Shown: in pieces, positions 1 through 13,900 of the stretch
How the letters are laid out: each line of letters starts with the position of its first letter
Position numbering within the stretch: the first letter of the stretch is position 1
Source: Amphiduros pacificus
Taxonomy: Eukaryota; Annelida; Polychaeta; Phyllodocida; Hesionidae
Reading direction: 5' to 3'
Length of the DNA stretch: 64,000 bases
NCBI GenBank assembly: GCA_949316495.1
Contig: OX439004.1
Span: 1,242,501 to 1,306,500, forward strand
Position numbers and translations under genes: made by a program
The notes under the pieces: model-generated
Told to the model about the DNA's origin: nothing
What the model saw: the letters and a program-made list of their open reading frames with translations, nothing else
Database searches by the model: none

Positions 1-427
1 GGGCATGGTAGCTGTTGTGCCCTGTCTGACCTCATCTGACCTTGATTGCAATTATTCCCTGTCTGACCTCATCTGACCTTGATTGCAATTATTCCCTGTC
101 TGACCTCATGTGATCTTGATAGCTCCTGTTCCCTGTCTGATATCATCTGACCTTGTTAGCTGTTGTTCACTCTCTGACCTCATCTAACCTTGATAGCTGT
201 TGTTCACTCTCTGACCTCATCTGACCCTGATAGCTCCTGTTCCCTGTCTGATCTCATCTGACCTTGATAGCTCCTGTTCCCTGTCTGACCCCATCTGACC
301 TTGATTGCAATTATTCCCTGTCTGACCTCATCTGACCTTGATAGCTCCTGTTCCCTGTCTGACCTCATTTGACCTTGTTAGCTGTTGTGCCCTGTCTGAC
401 CTCATTTGACCTTGTTAGCTGTGCTCA
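1..427. repeat. 37-bp minisatellite (about 11 units)
   Basis: The unit has the landmarks CCCTGTCTGACCTCATCTGA and CCTTGATAGCTCCTGTT; it runs off the left edge of the window. It lies upstream of the first visible SUCO exon, presumably in an intron. 428-859 shows nothing else recognisable. Confidence 0.85.
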
Positions 428-859
428 GTCTGATCTCATCTAATCACATTTATGGACGCTTGGCTCAAACCTATCACAGCCATCACGGTCAATATAATAT
501 ACAATAAATTTGCATATATGACTTTATTGTTGTGATCTAAACATTTATTATTCATACATTTCTATGCCTTATGACATTGTCTTTAGGAGTATTCTTTATA
601 CTATTTTTATTCTGGAAAATACATCAGCTGTTGCTGATTAACACAAATATACAGTACAATATAATCTTGTGACTTGATATGCGTAGTTAAAAACATTTTA
701 AAAACAAGGTATTCTTGCCAGAATTATAAAACGCTCTTTATTGGTTATATTTTGGCAGCGTCTGATGAATTGCTCCATAATGACGCTGCCTGGTGTTCAC
801 ATGATTGTTTGAATAAGTATCACATGCTGTGTATTGAAACTGTTAATGAATAATTTCAG

Positions 860-1845
860 ATTCCCCAGAAAGATTTGTTATCAGAGCAGAAGGAAGCATC
901 ACGTAACAGACTTGGAGAGGTGGAAGTAAGTCACTGTCAACCTACTGTCCTAATTACCTGAATAAATGTCTCGGATAGTACCAAATATATATTTAATAAT
1001 GCATATATGTCATGCAGTCATCATGGTGACTACCTAGTCATGAAGAGTCATTAAGTGACTGTCTAGTCATGCAGTCATTGAGTAACTGGTAGACCACTTC
1101 AGACAAGCTCGGAGATCTTTATATTATATATAATCCCAGATTTTTTATCAGGAGTTCACATAAACTTCCTGAAAAGACATTTGTGACAAGTAAATAACAA
1201 TTTGTTGTTGAAACAAGACTCCATCAGTTTGCCATTATAAGGAAATGTTTGTATGTGTATGTATTTTGCTTTGAGGAGGAAGTTGGCAAGGTTGATGATG
1301 CAGAGGGAGAGGTCAAGGATGGCATTAATATTCAGAAGGTTGGGGATGAGGAAGGAGCTGGAGTTACCATGGAAACGCCTCCTCCCCAGACCAAGCCTCA
1401 ACACAATCTGGACCAGCTGAACACGGCACCCCTCCAAGACCAACTCCAGAACCTACCAGAGCCACCGGAAAACACCCAGATACAACCACCACAAGAACGG
1501 GAACATCTACCGGAATGGTGAGTAAACAGCGATACTTAGGTCCGTAATGTGCTCATACACTAAGAAACACTATAAAACCACCACAAGAACGGGAACATCT
1601 ACCGGAATGGTGAGTAAACAGCGATACTTAGATCTGTAATGTGCCCAAACACTAAGAAACATATAAAAGAAAGCACCAAGAAATATCAAATGTGAATGTT
1701 AAATAATAATGAAGAATGTGAAAAACATGGTTATTAATATAATTCATGGAGAGTCTCCTGAAAGCAAGCGATTGAATACAGAATGTCCTCTGACAGTATG
1801 TGGTGTTGACATCATGTCCAGCATTGTAATATAAACCAAGGAAGA

Positions 1846-1902
<57 letters not shown>

Positions 1903-4900
1903 TGAGAGCAATGCCAGTAAACATGGTCACTGTGTTAGCCTTCAGCGAGGTAGTCGAGGCCACAGGGCGCATATCACAGTGCATATATGATATGGCAGGG
2001 AAATCTGGGTTATATAGATAACACTCCTCTCTCAACAAGGAGCTAATATTTGAAGAAGTCTCTGTGCACAGAAAGATGTCAAATATCAGTCGTACACCTT
2101 CCACACTGAAGTTCTATCCCGACCAGGTCACCTGGTCTCAGCCAAGCTGAATGATAGTGTGGGAATGGGCTGATTTTGATAAGGCTTATAACAATTAATA
2201 GGACAGAAATATATATCAAATAGGATATGATTAGTATAAATTTTGGTAGATTAGTGGGAATCTCTGGTGAATACTCTACCAACTGAGCTATTCAAGGTGA
2301 CCAGAGAATATCTCTGATATTAGAAGATTTCTTATATATTTCTCCGAGTGAACACAAAAAATTATTAAAAATACCAAGCTGAGTGGAGTACAATGGTCAA
2401 TCATAAACAAGTTTATATCTAATTCTGGGCCAGTCTCAATCTTTGTTTTTGCAATTTGATAAAGGAGAGTGCATGAAAATAATAATAAATAATAATAATG
2501 AAATATTTGGCAGGCACTCTTTCAGACTAGGCCTGTTCATGGCACTTTTGCAGATAGTATCTCCTGTATAAATGTGTTTTGAGTTTAGATTTTAGATTTT
2601 AAGCTACTTGATGTATTGCAATTTTTCACATCCAGGGGCAGGGCATTCCATATTTCAGGCACATATATTGCAAAATTGAAGCTGTGAATTTCATCCTTAC
2701 TGTTGTGTGTCTAGCTCTATACTTATTTGTTGTTTTATTGTTGGAACAGATTGTGAAATGTGTCAGTCATGTAATACTCATATACCAGTAGCAGATTAGG
2801 TACCCTGAAAGTAGCAGCAGATTAGGTACCCTGAAAGTAGCAGCAGATTAGGTACCCTGAAAGTAGCAGCAGATTAGGTACCCTGAAAGTAGCAGCAGAT
2901 TAGATACCCTGAAAGTAGCAGCAGATTAGGTACCCTGAAAGTAGTGTGATGTAAAGCACATGTTCATGAACTGACCATCCGGGTAGAGGGACTCATCTTT
3001 ACGATCAAAGGGCACATCATTAACCGAGATTAACATGCTTCAAACCATTAATATTACATTGTCTACAAAGTATTTCTTACAAACTATTGGTGGGTTTCCG
3101 TCACTGAGCTGTGTTATTGATGAATATTCTGAGCATGAAAAAAAAAAAAATTGTCTTCAAAGTAACAGTAGATAATTGGCAATCAGACAGTCTCAGTAGA
3201 ATAAAGGTGCTTCAGAGGCAACTGTCAGTTATTTGGAATAAATGAAGAAATCAGTGAGGTATGATAAGAGTGAATATTATCTATTCTATGGATCAGTATG
3301 ATGAATAGATAAGAAATCAAATGTTACTCTATCTGGAGGTTGTAATATCCTAAAACATTCAGTTTTACATTATCAAGATACACAGTGCAAAGGTCAATGT
3401 ACTTTAATATATAAGGGATTTGTTTTTTTAAAGCTAAAGGAGTATTTGGTCAGAAATGCAGCTAGTTAGATCCAGTCTGAACCAGTCCCTTCTCACAGGT
3501 CTGTGAAATGCTTTCAGTGTTAGGCTTGATAACACAGCAAGAAAGCCAAAAGCTTTTCTTGTAGTATACTGTTCTTGCCATTTCACTCTCAGTTATTTCT
3601 TAATTGTTTTTTCATTGAATATATATATGTAAAAATGTATGCCATTTAGTTTATAAACACTTATATAAGATGTTTATACTGTTATAAGTAACAAGGGGAA
3701 TTGGATTGCATAAGGAATGGTGTTATATGACCAGGCTGACTCTAATCGTAAAATTCACAAAGGGTATTGAATCTGTCAACATTTAGTTGAGGGTTGACCT
3801 TTGAACTTTGAGGGACCATTTCAAGCTATACCAATGTTAACTAATAGCCCAGTGACAGGATCATTTTGGAAAACCTCATTTCTCATTAAAGTATTACATC
3901 ATAAGATAAAATTTGAGCATATTTGTACATTTTAGATAGAATAAGTCAGAATAAGATTTCAAAATATTGAAATTTCTATTTGAAGGGAACATTTAGAAAA
4001 ACTGATATTGAAGATGACAACTGTTGCTGAGACTTCTGTATCTATCAATCATTTAATTGTGGAACAAATTCCAGAAAAAGTTCCAGAAAAAAAAAAGATT
4101 TTTCTTGGCTGGTATGCAACATTGTGTTGTGTATGACTACATATAGGCACTGGGAGAAACAGGTCAAGTTGTATGGATACAAGAACTCGTAATGGTCACT
4201 GTCAGACCTGATATGATGTCTGTCTCAGACAGTACTCCACAATATGGCCTGCCAGGCCTGATGTGATGTCTGTCTCAGACAGTACTCCACAATATGGCCT
4301 GCCAGACCTGATGTGATGTCTGTCTCAGACAGTACTCCACAATATGGCCTGCCAGACCTGATGTGATGTCTGTCTCAGACAGTACTCCACAATATGGCCT
4401 GCCAGACCTGATGTGATGTCTGTCTCAGAGAGTACTCCACAATATGGCCTGCCAGACCTGATGTGATGTCTGTCTCAGAGAGTACTCCACAATACGGCCT
4501 GCCAGACCTGATGTGATGTCTGTCTCAGACAGTACTCCGCAATATGGCCTGTCAGACCTGATGTGATGTCTGTCTCAGACAGTACTCCACAATATGGCCT
4601 GTCAGACCTGATGTGATGTCTGTCTCAGATAGCACTCCACAATATGGCCTGCCAGACCTGATGTGAGGTCTGTCTCAGATAGCACTCCACAATATGGCCT
4701 GTCAGACCTGATGTGATGTCTGTCTCAGACAGTACTCCGCAATATGGCCTGCCAGAGCTGATGTGATGTCTGTCTCAGACAGTACTCCACAATATGGCCT
4801 GCCAGACCTGATGTGATGTCTGTCTCAGACAGTACTCCGCAATATGGCCTGCCAGACCTGATGTGATGTCTGTCTCAGAGAGTACTCCACAATATGGCCT

Positions 4901-7900
4901 GCCAGACCTGATGTGATGTCTGTCTCAGACAGTACTCCACAATATGGCCTGCCAGACCTGATGTGAAGTCTCAGACAGTACTCCGCAATATGGCCTGTGA
5001 GACCTGATGTGATGTCTGTCTCAGACAGTACTCCACAATATGGCCTGCCAGACCTGATGTGATGTCTGTCTCAGAGAGTACTCCACAATATGGCCTGCCA
5101 GACCTGATGTGATGTCTGTCTCAGAGAGTACTCCACAATATGGCCTGCCAGACCTGATGTGATGTCTGTCTCAGAGAGTACTCCACAATATGGCCTGTCA
5201 GACCTGATGTGATGTCTGTCTCAGAGAGTACTCCGCAATATGGCCTGTCAGACCTGATGTGATGTCTGTCTCAGACAGTACTCCACAATATGGCCTGTCA
5301 GACCTGATGTGATGTCTGTCTCAGACAGTACTCCACAATATGGCCTGTCAGACCTGATGTGATGTCTGTCTCAGAGAGTACTCCACAATATGGCCTGCCA
5401 GACCTGATGTGATGTCTGTCTCAGAGAGTACTCCACAATATGGCCTGCCAGACCTGATGTGATGTCTGTCTCAGACAGTACTCCACAATACGGCCTGTCA
5501 GACCTGATGTGATGTCTGTCTCAGAGAGTACTCCACAATATGGCCTGTCAGACCTGATGTGATGTCTGTCTCAGACAGTACTCCACAATACACAATATGG
5601 CCTGCCAGACAATACTCAGACAAAAAGGCCAGACTCAATTTTTCATCTGTCAGACAGTATTACATGATATTATAACTCAGACAACCAGCCAGACCTGATT
5701 AAGGTGATGTCATCTCTCATTGTCTCAGGTGGTGTATGGAGACAGGTGTTGGCAGTTGATATTATTGCTGATAGTTAGGTAGGTGCTGTGTAGATGTTGA
5801 AGCCAGATGACAAGGCCCTGAACCAGACCAAATGAACCAGACCAAATGTCACTGTTTATATTTAGATGCTTATCAGTATTGGTGTAGAACCGTATTCATG
5901 CATGTGCTGAAATAAATGTATTGTTCACATATGGTTTGTATAGTTTCACTTGTAATCCAGGCATATATCACTGTATTATATTTCTCAGGTGGCAAGTCGA
6001 TTATTTTATATATATGTCTTTCAAGGGAGTATAGGATAAAGGGAAAATGAAAATTTCATGTCTGATTTATAACTGAAATGAAAATGTATATTTGGGGTAT
6101 GAAAAAAGTTCTGCCTTATCTTTGCTGTTATTTCTGGAAAATCTGAAGATTTATACAGATATTGTTTTATAAATTGCAAATTTAATAGATTTCTAAGCAG
6201 GATTGAATCAAGTGTATTAGATTTCTTTATTTCAGATACTGTATACCGAGAAAAATTCGCGCCTAGTTATTTTCGCGCCATCGCCGTTCAAGACAGGTTC
6301 GCGCCGTTTTATTTTCGCGAATTTTGGATTTCTAGTACATAATATTATCACAAATTATACTTTGCAGGTCGAGAACAGAACAAAACAAAAAAATTCGAAA
6401 CACTTCTTAGCATCAAAACAAAGCGTGTAATACACAAAGAAATATTCAACCACGTGTAGACAGTAGTCCGCCTGTCCGATATTTGCTTTCACGCTAGTAT
6501 TGCGTAATGCATGTTAAATGAATGGAAGGTGTTAATTGCATTTTAAATGAAAAATAAAGGTATTTACCCAATATTATCACAAATTCGCTTTGCAGGTCAA
6601 GAACAGGACAAAACCATCCATTATTGCGCAATATTATATTAATATTTCATTGCGAGTTAACAATCGTTTTTGCGCTAAAAACAAGAGCCTCTTCCCGTCA
6701 CTTCCGCCTTTCAAAATTGCGACCACGTGTTGAGTCGTGTCTTCCCTTCTTGACAGAAATGCCTTCACACGTGGATCGATTTTAATTGCGTTTTAAATGA
6801 TAAATAAAAGTATATACCCAATATTAACACAAAATACGCTTTGCAGGTCGAGAACAGAACAAAACCATTCATCCATTTAACATGCATTACGCAATACGAG
6901 GTCGTCATTTTAAAAAGCGGGAGTGACGGGGACAAGCTCTTATTTTTGGCGCGAAAACAAATGGAGTGTATCAACTCGCATTGAAATATTAATATATTGC
7001 GCAACGATGGATCCCTGGTTTCTCATCGTGTTGCCGCACATCAAATTTACCGTGTTCCGCACATCGAATTTCTGTCCAAGCGGGAAGACACGACTCAGAG
7101 CAGTAGAAACAATGACGAAATGCATAATTTGTGATAATATTGGGTAAATACCTTTATATATCATTTAAAACATATTATTTCGAAATGCTTTGTTTTGACT
7201 TTGTTCTCACTGATTCCAATTATCAGCGTTCACAGTTTTGCATTTCGTCTTTGTTTCCACTGCTTTGAGTCGTGTCTTCCCTTTTTGGCAGAAATGCTTT
7301 CACACGTGGATCGATCTTAATTGCGTTTTAAATGATAAATAAAGGTATATACATAATTGCGCAATATATTAACTATCGTTTTCGCGCTAAAACAAGAGCC
7401 TCTTCCCGTCACTTCCGCCTTCCAAAATTGCGACCACGTGTTGTGTTGAGTTGTATCTTCCCTTTTTGACAGAAATGCCCTCACACATGGATCGATTTTA
7501 ATTGCGTTTTAAATGATAAATAAAGGTATTTACCCAATATTATCACAAATTATGCTTCGCAGGTCGAGAATTTATCCATGAAGTAAAACGTAAATATCAT
7601 GTACGTGACGTCGCGGTAATTCATGTCCGCAACACGAGGAGAAGCCAGGGATCCATCATTGCGCAATATATTAATATTTCAATGCGTGTTGATAGACTGC
7701 AATTGTTTTCGCGCCAAAAATAAGAGCTTGTCCCCGTCACTCCCGCATTTTAACATGACGACCTCATATTGCGTAATGCATCTTCAATTTCGCGTCCATT
7801 TAATTTCGCGAATGACGTCCTGGCGCGAATTAACGCGAAAATAAAAAGGTCGCGAAAATTTGTCTGTATACAGTATCTGTTTAGCAATGAGTGCATGATT

Positions 7901-10900
7901 CTGAAAGCTCAGAAAACTAAATTCACCTAAAAATGACCTTGGGGTATTTCTCAGATAACAAGTACAATATTTATTTCTTCTTGTGGAACATGATTCTATA
8001 TTTAACCCTGACTTGACAAAAATATTCTTTTTAAATTGTATGCTTCCAATAGTGAAAAAAAACTTGAATGAGACTGAATTTTACAAACACAAAATTGTAC
8101 ATTTTCAGCTCCATATGTGTAATATTTGTATGGTTTTGTGGTCTTCAGTCATGGGACCAAGCAGGTTTGTCTGAAACACCCAACTGATATCATGCTGCTT
8201 GAAACGGCAAGTGACACAGAATTGATGTGACACCTATTTGTGTCTAGACATTGATGTAACAGGCAGGACATGTTAAATGATGCTACCTGTTGAGCCCAGC
8301 TGAGTGTGTGGGAAGATGGAGACCACAGAAGCTGCTGCTGCTGCAGATCTCACCTGCTGCAGTCACTGTGGTGGTATTCTCCTTGACATATTGTATTTTA
8401 CAGGTAACCAGTCTCTCATCATGGCACAGTATTGACTCTTCTATAGTGTGGATATATCTGCCATGTAGTAAAAGTTGCTAGCAAATTATCTCGTGTGATT
8501 TATATTTCTGTACTCCTGACATAAAAGTTTATGTGTCACTTATACAAATTATGGATAAAAATTCCTGATTATGACAAAAAATAATATTTATCATTGCTGG
8601 AAATGATCAATGTCTGATAGATTCCTCACAAATCAGGTCTGTTATCTCATTTATGTATGAAAGATTACTTCAAAATGAAACAGGAAATGAAAGCCAATGT
8701 TGTATTCATAGTATTGTCTTGGATTATGATAAAGGAAGTTCAGTTTACAATAGATTTCTCAATATTTGGAACATGAGAAAAATTATGGTTTTCTATTGAA
8801 GTCCTAAAATTGCAGTGGTGAAGGAACATTGGTCCATTATGGGACTTGCAATATTGCAATGGTGAAGGAACATTATTTTACCATGGGACTTGCAATATTG
8901 TAGTGGTGAAGGAACATTATTTTGCCATGGGACTTGCAATATTGTAGTGGTGAAGGAACATTATTTTACCATGGGACTTGCAATATTGTAGTGGTGAAGG
9001 AACATTATTTTACCATGGGATTATTTTTGCAATATTGCAGCGGTGAAGGAACATTGGTCCATTATGGGAATTGCAGTGGTGAAGGAACATTGACCCGTTA
9101 TGGGAGTCCCAAATGACCCAACAGTGTAGGGATGTGTGATTCATCGCCATGGCAACAACGTCTTGCCTTGTCTATTCTCATCACCATGAGTGTATGGTAT
9201 CAGTGAGTGTATGGTAACATAAGAGAAGCTTTGAGTCTTTATAAGGAAGTTGATCAGGTGATCAGCTGCATAGTTTACATAACACAGGATATAGTATTAC
9301 ACTGTTCTTAAAGCATTCATGAAACCACAAAGGTCACAGGCAATATTACAGAGGGTTCGGGTATGCTTAAATGATATGTGGACGAGAAACTGTGATACAA
9401 GCAAGCTATCTCACTAAAATCAACCAAAATACACTGACCATGGTTATTGTGTTTTGCTGAAAGTGCCAAGCACTAGATGTACTCTTTTGACCACCAGGTG
9501 GCCACATGTATACAATCATGTGACCTCTTTTGTGGTTTGTCAGGGTGTTGGGCCTGTACCATTGCACAAATATCTTTGGACAAACAGGGCCCTGTAAGGC
9601 AAATCACTCCATTGTCCCAATCTAAAGATGCTTCACTGTTAGCAAGACTTTACCTAGCAGGTGTTTGCACAAGATCACTGGTCAGCTAAACACAGTTTGT
9701 TGACAAAGTCTCCAATGGATGATTTGGGTTTTAGCAGAAGACTCATCCACTTTCAAATGGCAAAGAAATTTATATAGAGGAAACATGACGAGTAACAACT
9801 TTTAATTGCAAAGTTTGGGGTGTGAACATTTATACTACATGTATGCAAGGAAAAAGTGCCTCAGACCCTCATTTCATGAATGCTTTAATATAAATAGCCC
9901 TCCACAGGGAAGATTGTGATACATTACCCTCCAAATAGCATGCAGTGTTACACTCTCCATAGTTTATGTTACCCTCCTTACAGTACATGATATTACCCTC
10001 TCCACAGTTTATGTTACCCTCCTTACAGTATATGATATTACCCTCTCCATAGTTTATGTTACCCTCCTTACAGTATATGTTGTTACCCTCTCCACAGTTT
10101 ATGTTACCCTCCTTACAGTACATGATATTACCCTCTCCACAGTTTATGTTACCCTCCTTACAGTATATGTTGTTACCCTCTCCACAGTTTATGTTACCCT
10201 CCTTACAGTATATGTTGTTACCCTCTCCACAGTTTATGTTACCCACCTCACAGTATATGATATTACCCTTTCCACAGTTTATGTTACCCTCCTTACAGTA
10301 TATGGTGTTACCCTCTCCCGTTTATGTTACCCTCCTTACAGTATATGGTTTTACCCTCTCCGCAGTTTATGTTACCATCCTTACAGTATATGATGTTACC
10401 CTCTCCACAGTTTATGTTACCCTCTCCACAGTTTATGTTACCCTCCTTACAGTATATGTAGTTACCCTCTCCACAGTTTGTTACCCTCCTAAGATGACAT
10501 GGCATTACACTATGAATCAATCCTCTGTACAGTTTATCTGGAGAGATAATAAGGAGAGATAGGTAGAGATGTATGTTTACCTAAGAATGTGGGCCTGTTT
10601 CCTGTGATATACCTGCCTACTGATACAGGTAAATGTCAGGTGGCTGGTTGTAAGCTTGATAATTTTAAATAGTGACATTGAATCATGCCTCACATGACTT
10701 AGTGGTTGTTGCGTATATAATTGCTACATCTTAGGTGTGACAGGTGTCAGGTCAGCTGACGACTGACTGTAGTAATACACAGGGATAGGGTACATGTATA
10801 CTCATAGCAACATTCCACAAATTATTGTACCTCTTATCATCGACATCTAGCTTATCTTTCACCTTGTTATTCCCAATCCCGACTTTATTATAGTATAAAT

Positions 10901-13900
10901 GCAGTATAAACTTGATTTACTGTATCGCTGCATGGTAATAAACAATCCATCTTGTTATTGGCTGGAAGCATACTAAAATAAAATGTAAAACATAAAAAGT
11001 GATATTGAAGAAAAGATATTGAAACAAACAAAAAAATATGGAGACTGTATGCCACCATGTCCTTAGTACATTCTGAAGGATTAAGCAGAGTGGATTAAGA
11101 GGATCGGATTAACATGATGGATTAGCATGATGGATTAGCATGGGTGTTTAGAGAGATGAACTCTCTAATTATTTGTCATGTCTGTCTATTGTGTCTACAT
11201 TTTGCCATTATCAGGTCAGTGCATTTATTCAGGTTAATCCATATATGATTATCTCTTGTTAATCCAAACAGGATTATCTCGTGGGGATGATATGATACAC
11301 AAAGTAATCATCAAACAGGGACATAGATATCACCTTTTTTTTTATAAAAAAATATTAGGAATTGATTTTTGATAATATTGATAGAGCTCATGAATTATCA
11401 TGAATTCATCAAAATATTTTTGTTCTTTCCAGTATATTGTTTTTGCTAGCCATTTTATTATTATAGCAACATGTTTATTTTATCATTATCTTTAAATCTC
11501 CTATATACAGTGCAGCTTTTCATGTATTTCTTTCTCTTATAAGACTTGGAAGTTGGAAATGTTGGATTCTTTTCTTGGTCGTTATTAACATAGGGAGTTG
11601 CTATTGACACAGGACATTGTTTGCTTAGATCAGCAAATCCTGAACTCGCACACAAGCTTCTGTATGTCCAACCTGAGATATATGCCAAGCTGTGCTGTGA
11701 TAGAGTGATACACAAGCACAATATGATTACTTCTAGACCACTCCGTGCTTCTTATACTACTCAAATGATTCATATCGTGGTGTGTGTGTCAGACCTGAGA
11801 TATATGTTAAGTTGTGCTGTGATTCCATCTAGACCACCGCCGTGCTTCTTATACTACTCAAATGATTCATATCGTGGTGTGTGTGTCAGACCTGAGATAT
11901 ATGTTAAGTTGTGCTGTGATTCCATCTAGACCACCGCCGTGCTTCTTATACTTCTCAAATGATTCATATCGTGGTGTGTGTGTCAGACCTGAGATATATG
12001 TTAAGTTGTGCTGTGATTCCATCTAGACCACCGCCGTGCTTCTTTTACTTCTCAAATGATTCATATCGTGGTGTGTGTGTCAGACCTGAGATATATGTTA
12101 AGTTGTGCTGTGATTCTATCTAGACCACCGCCGTGCTTCTTATACTACTCAAATGATTCATATTGTGGTGTGTGTGTCAGACCTGAGATATATGTTAAGT
12201 TGTGCTGTGATTCCATCTAGACCACCGCCGTGCTTCTTATACTACTCAAATGATTCATATCGTGGTGTGTGTGTCAGACCTGAGATATATGTTAAGTTGT
12301 GCTGTGATTCCATCTAGACCACCGCCGTGCTTCTTATACTACTCAAATGATTCATATCGTCTATCATGGGAAGACTACTGTGGCTATGGAGTATAAAGCC
12401 AACTCCCGTTACTGTCAATATTTGATGGAATGATCAGATTTAGTTTGAAATATAAAACCTCCTTTCGCATCCTATATCCATCCCTGTTAAAACTTATTGA
12501 TATATGGAAATTTGGAGTTTGGCGATTGCTGAACCGTTCTCACTTCCAACAAACACTTTCTTAAAGAAAATTTCTCAGGACATGCTTACGGTATGTTATA
12601 AAAATATTTGCCAACCAAAACATTATTTTTCCTGGCCAGAAATAATCCTGATTGACTATAGCGCCACCTCAAGTTCCTGAGAGTGGGAATTCCTTGGAGT
12701 GGGAATACCTTAGAGTGGGAATTCCCTTATTTGTTAACACTTGTGCCCAAAATCAAGGTTCAAACGTCCGAGACGAATAAATATTCAGTCTCAAATCAGT
12801 TGTCTGATGGACATGTTTTGCCTCAATATTTTATGCGTTGATAAGTTTTTGAATCTTCATAATGCAAATACGAAGACTCAGGGATCCATCATTGCAAAAT
12901 ATATTAATATTTCAATGGGAATAAATACACTGTGGTGGCACTCCAATCGTTTTTGCACCAAAAATAAGAGCTTCTCCCTGTCACTTCCACTTTTAAAAAT
13001 GGGGACCCCCTGTTGCGTATGCATATTTAAGCATTGTTAAATTCACATTTTCTCCAACTTGTACACAATTTAAACTTATCAAATGAAGGTGGACAATTGT
13101 TGACATGAGGTAGACTATTTCTATGTGTATTATAAGCCAAATATTTTTATTTTATCGCCGTTGGGGAAGCTTGTACCTGGACAATATGAGAATAGTTTAT
13201 TTACTTTTCATGCTGAAAGAGTCAGAAATTGATTTCCCCCACCTTTTGTTATGTTAAATGGTCTCTAAAACCTTTAAAGAAAATCATAAGTATAATTTGG
13301 ACAACAGTAAATTTCATTCAGGCATGTACATTTTCAAAACCACTTGTCCCATGAACAGGCCATTTTCATCGCTACTTGAGCACCCAGAAAAAACTTAACG
13401 TAACAATGAAAAGGTAAAATGGCAACAGGAAATCTTTCTCCATAATTTTTTTGACACCAAAATTAAACTGTCGAGTTCTTTCTTGCACTCCATAAGAATG
13501 CATTTTTTTTCAAGTGCATATCTTATGATTATTTATGTATTTCCAGGAGAATGGATGACCTTTATTTCACACACCTGTCAGTCAGACTGATCTACAGATG
13601 CTTTACATAGTTTACATGCTTTTATATAGTAGGTCAGTTAATGAACTGGATTTTAATTTATGAGCTTTCATGGGACTTACGGCCACGGGCCGTGGCGCAG
13701 TTGGTTAGAGTGCCAGCTGATTAGCACCAGTTCCTCTGTGGTGATCCAAAGGTTGTGGGTTCGATCCCCAGCTGTGGCAAGGTTGAATTCATGATACAAT
13801 TTCACACATGAGCTGAGGCCCGTGCGCGAAGGGTTAGCCCGTTATTCATGGGACTTGCACCTGGAGTGAAACCTGGAGTCAATGATGTCACGCTAGCTCC

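Noticed and set aside
1-427. Telomeric or centromeric satellite
   Set aside because: Short array beside a gene, with a unit unlike TTAGGG and no long-range higher-order structure.
9869-10562. Long frames on both strands in the 45-bp array
   Set aside because: The unit is a multiple of three without stops, so open frames are expected; no protein features.
13679-13770. Functional tRNA gene
   Set aside because: A and B boxes are present but the stems do not form a proper tRNA, and the body and target duplication show a SINE.
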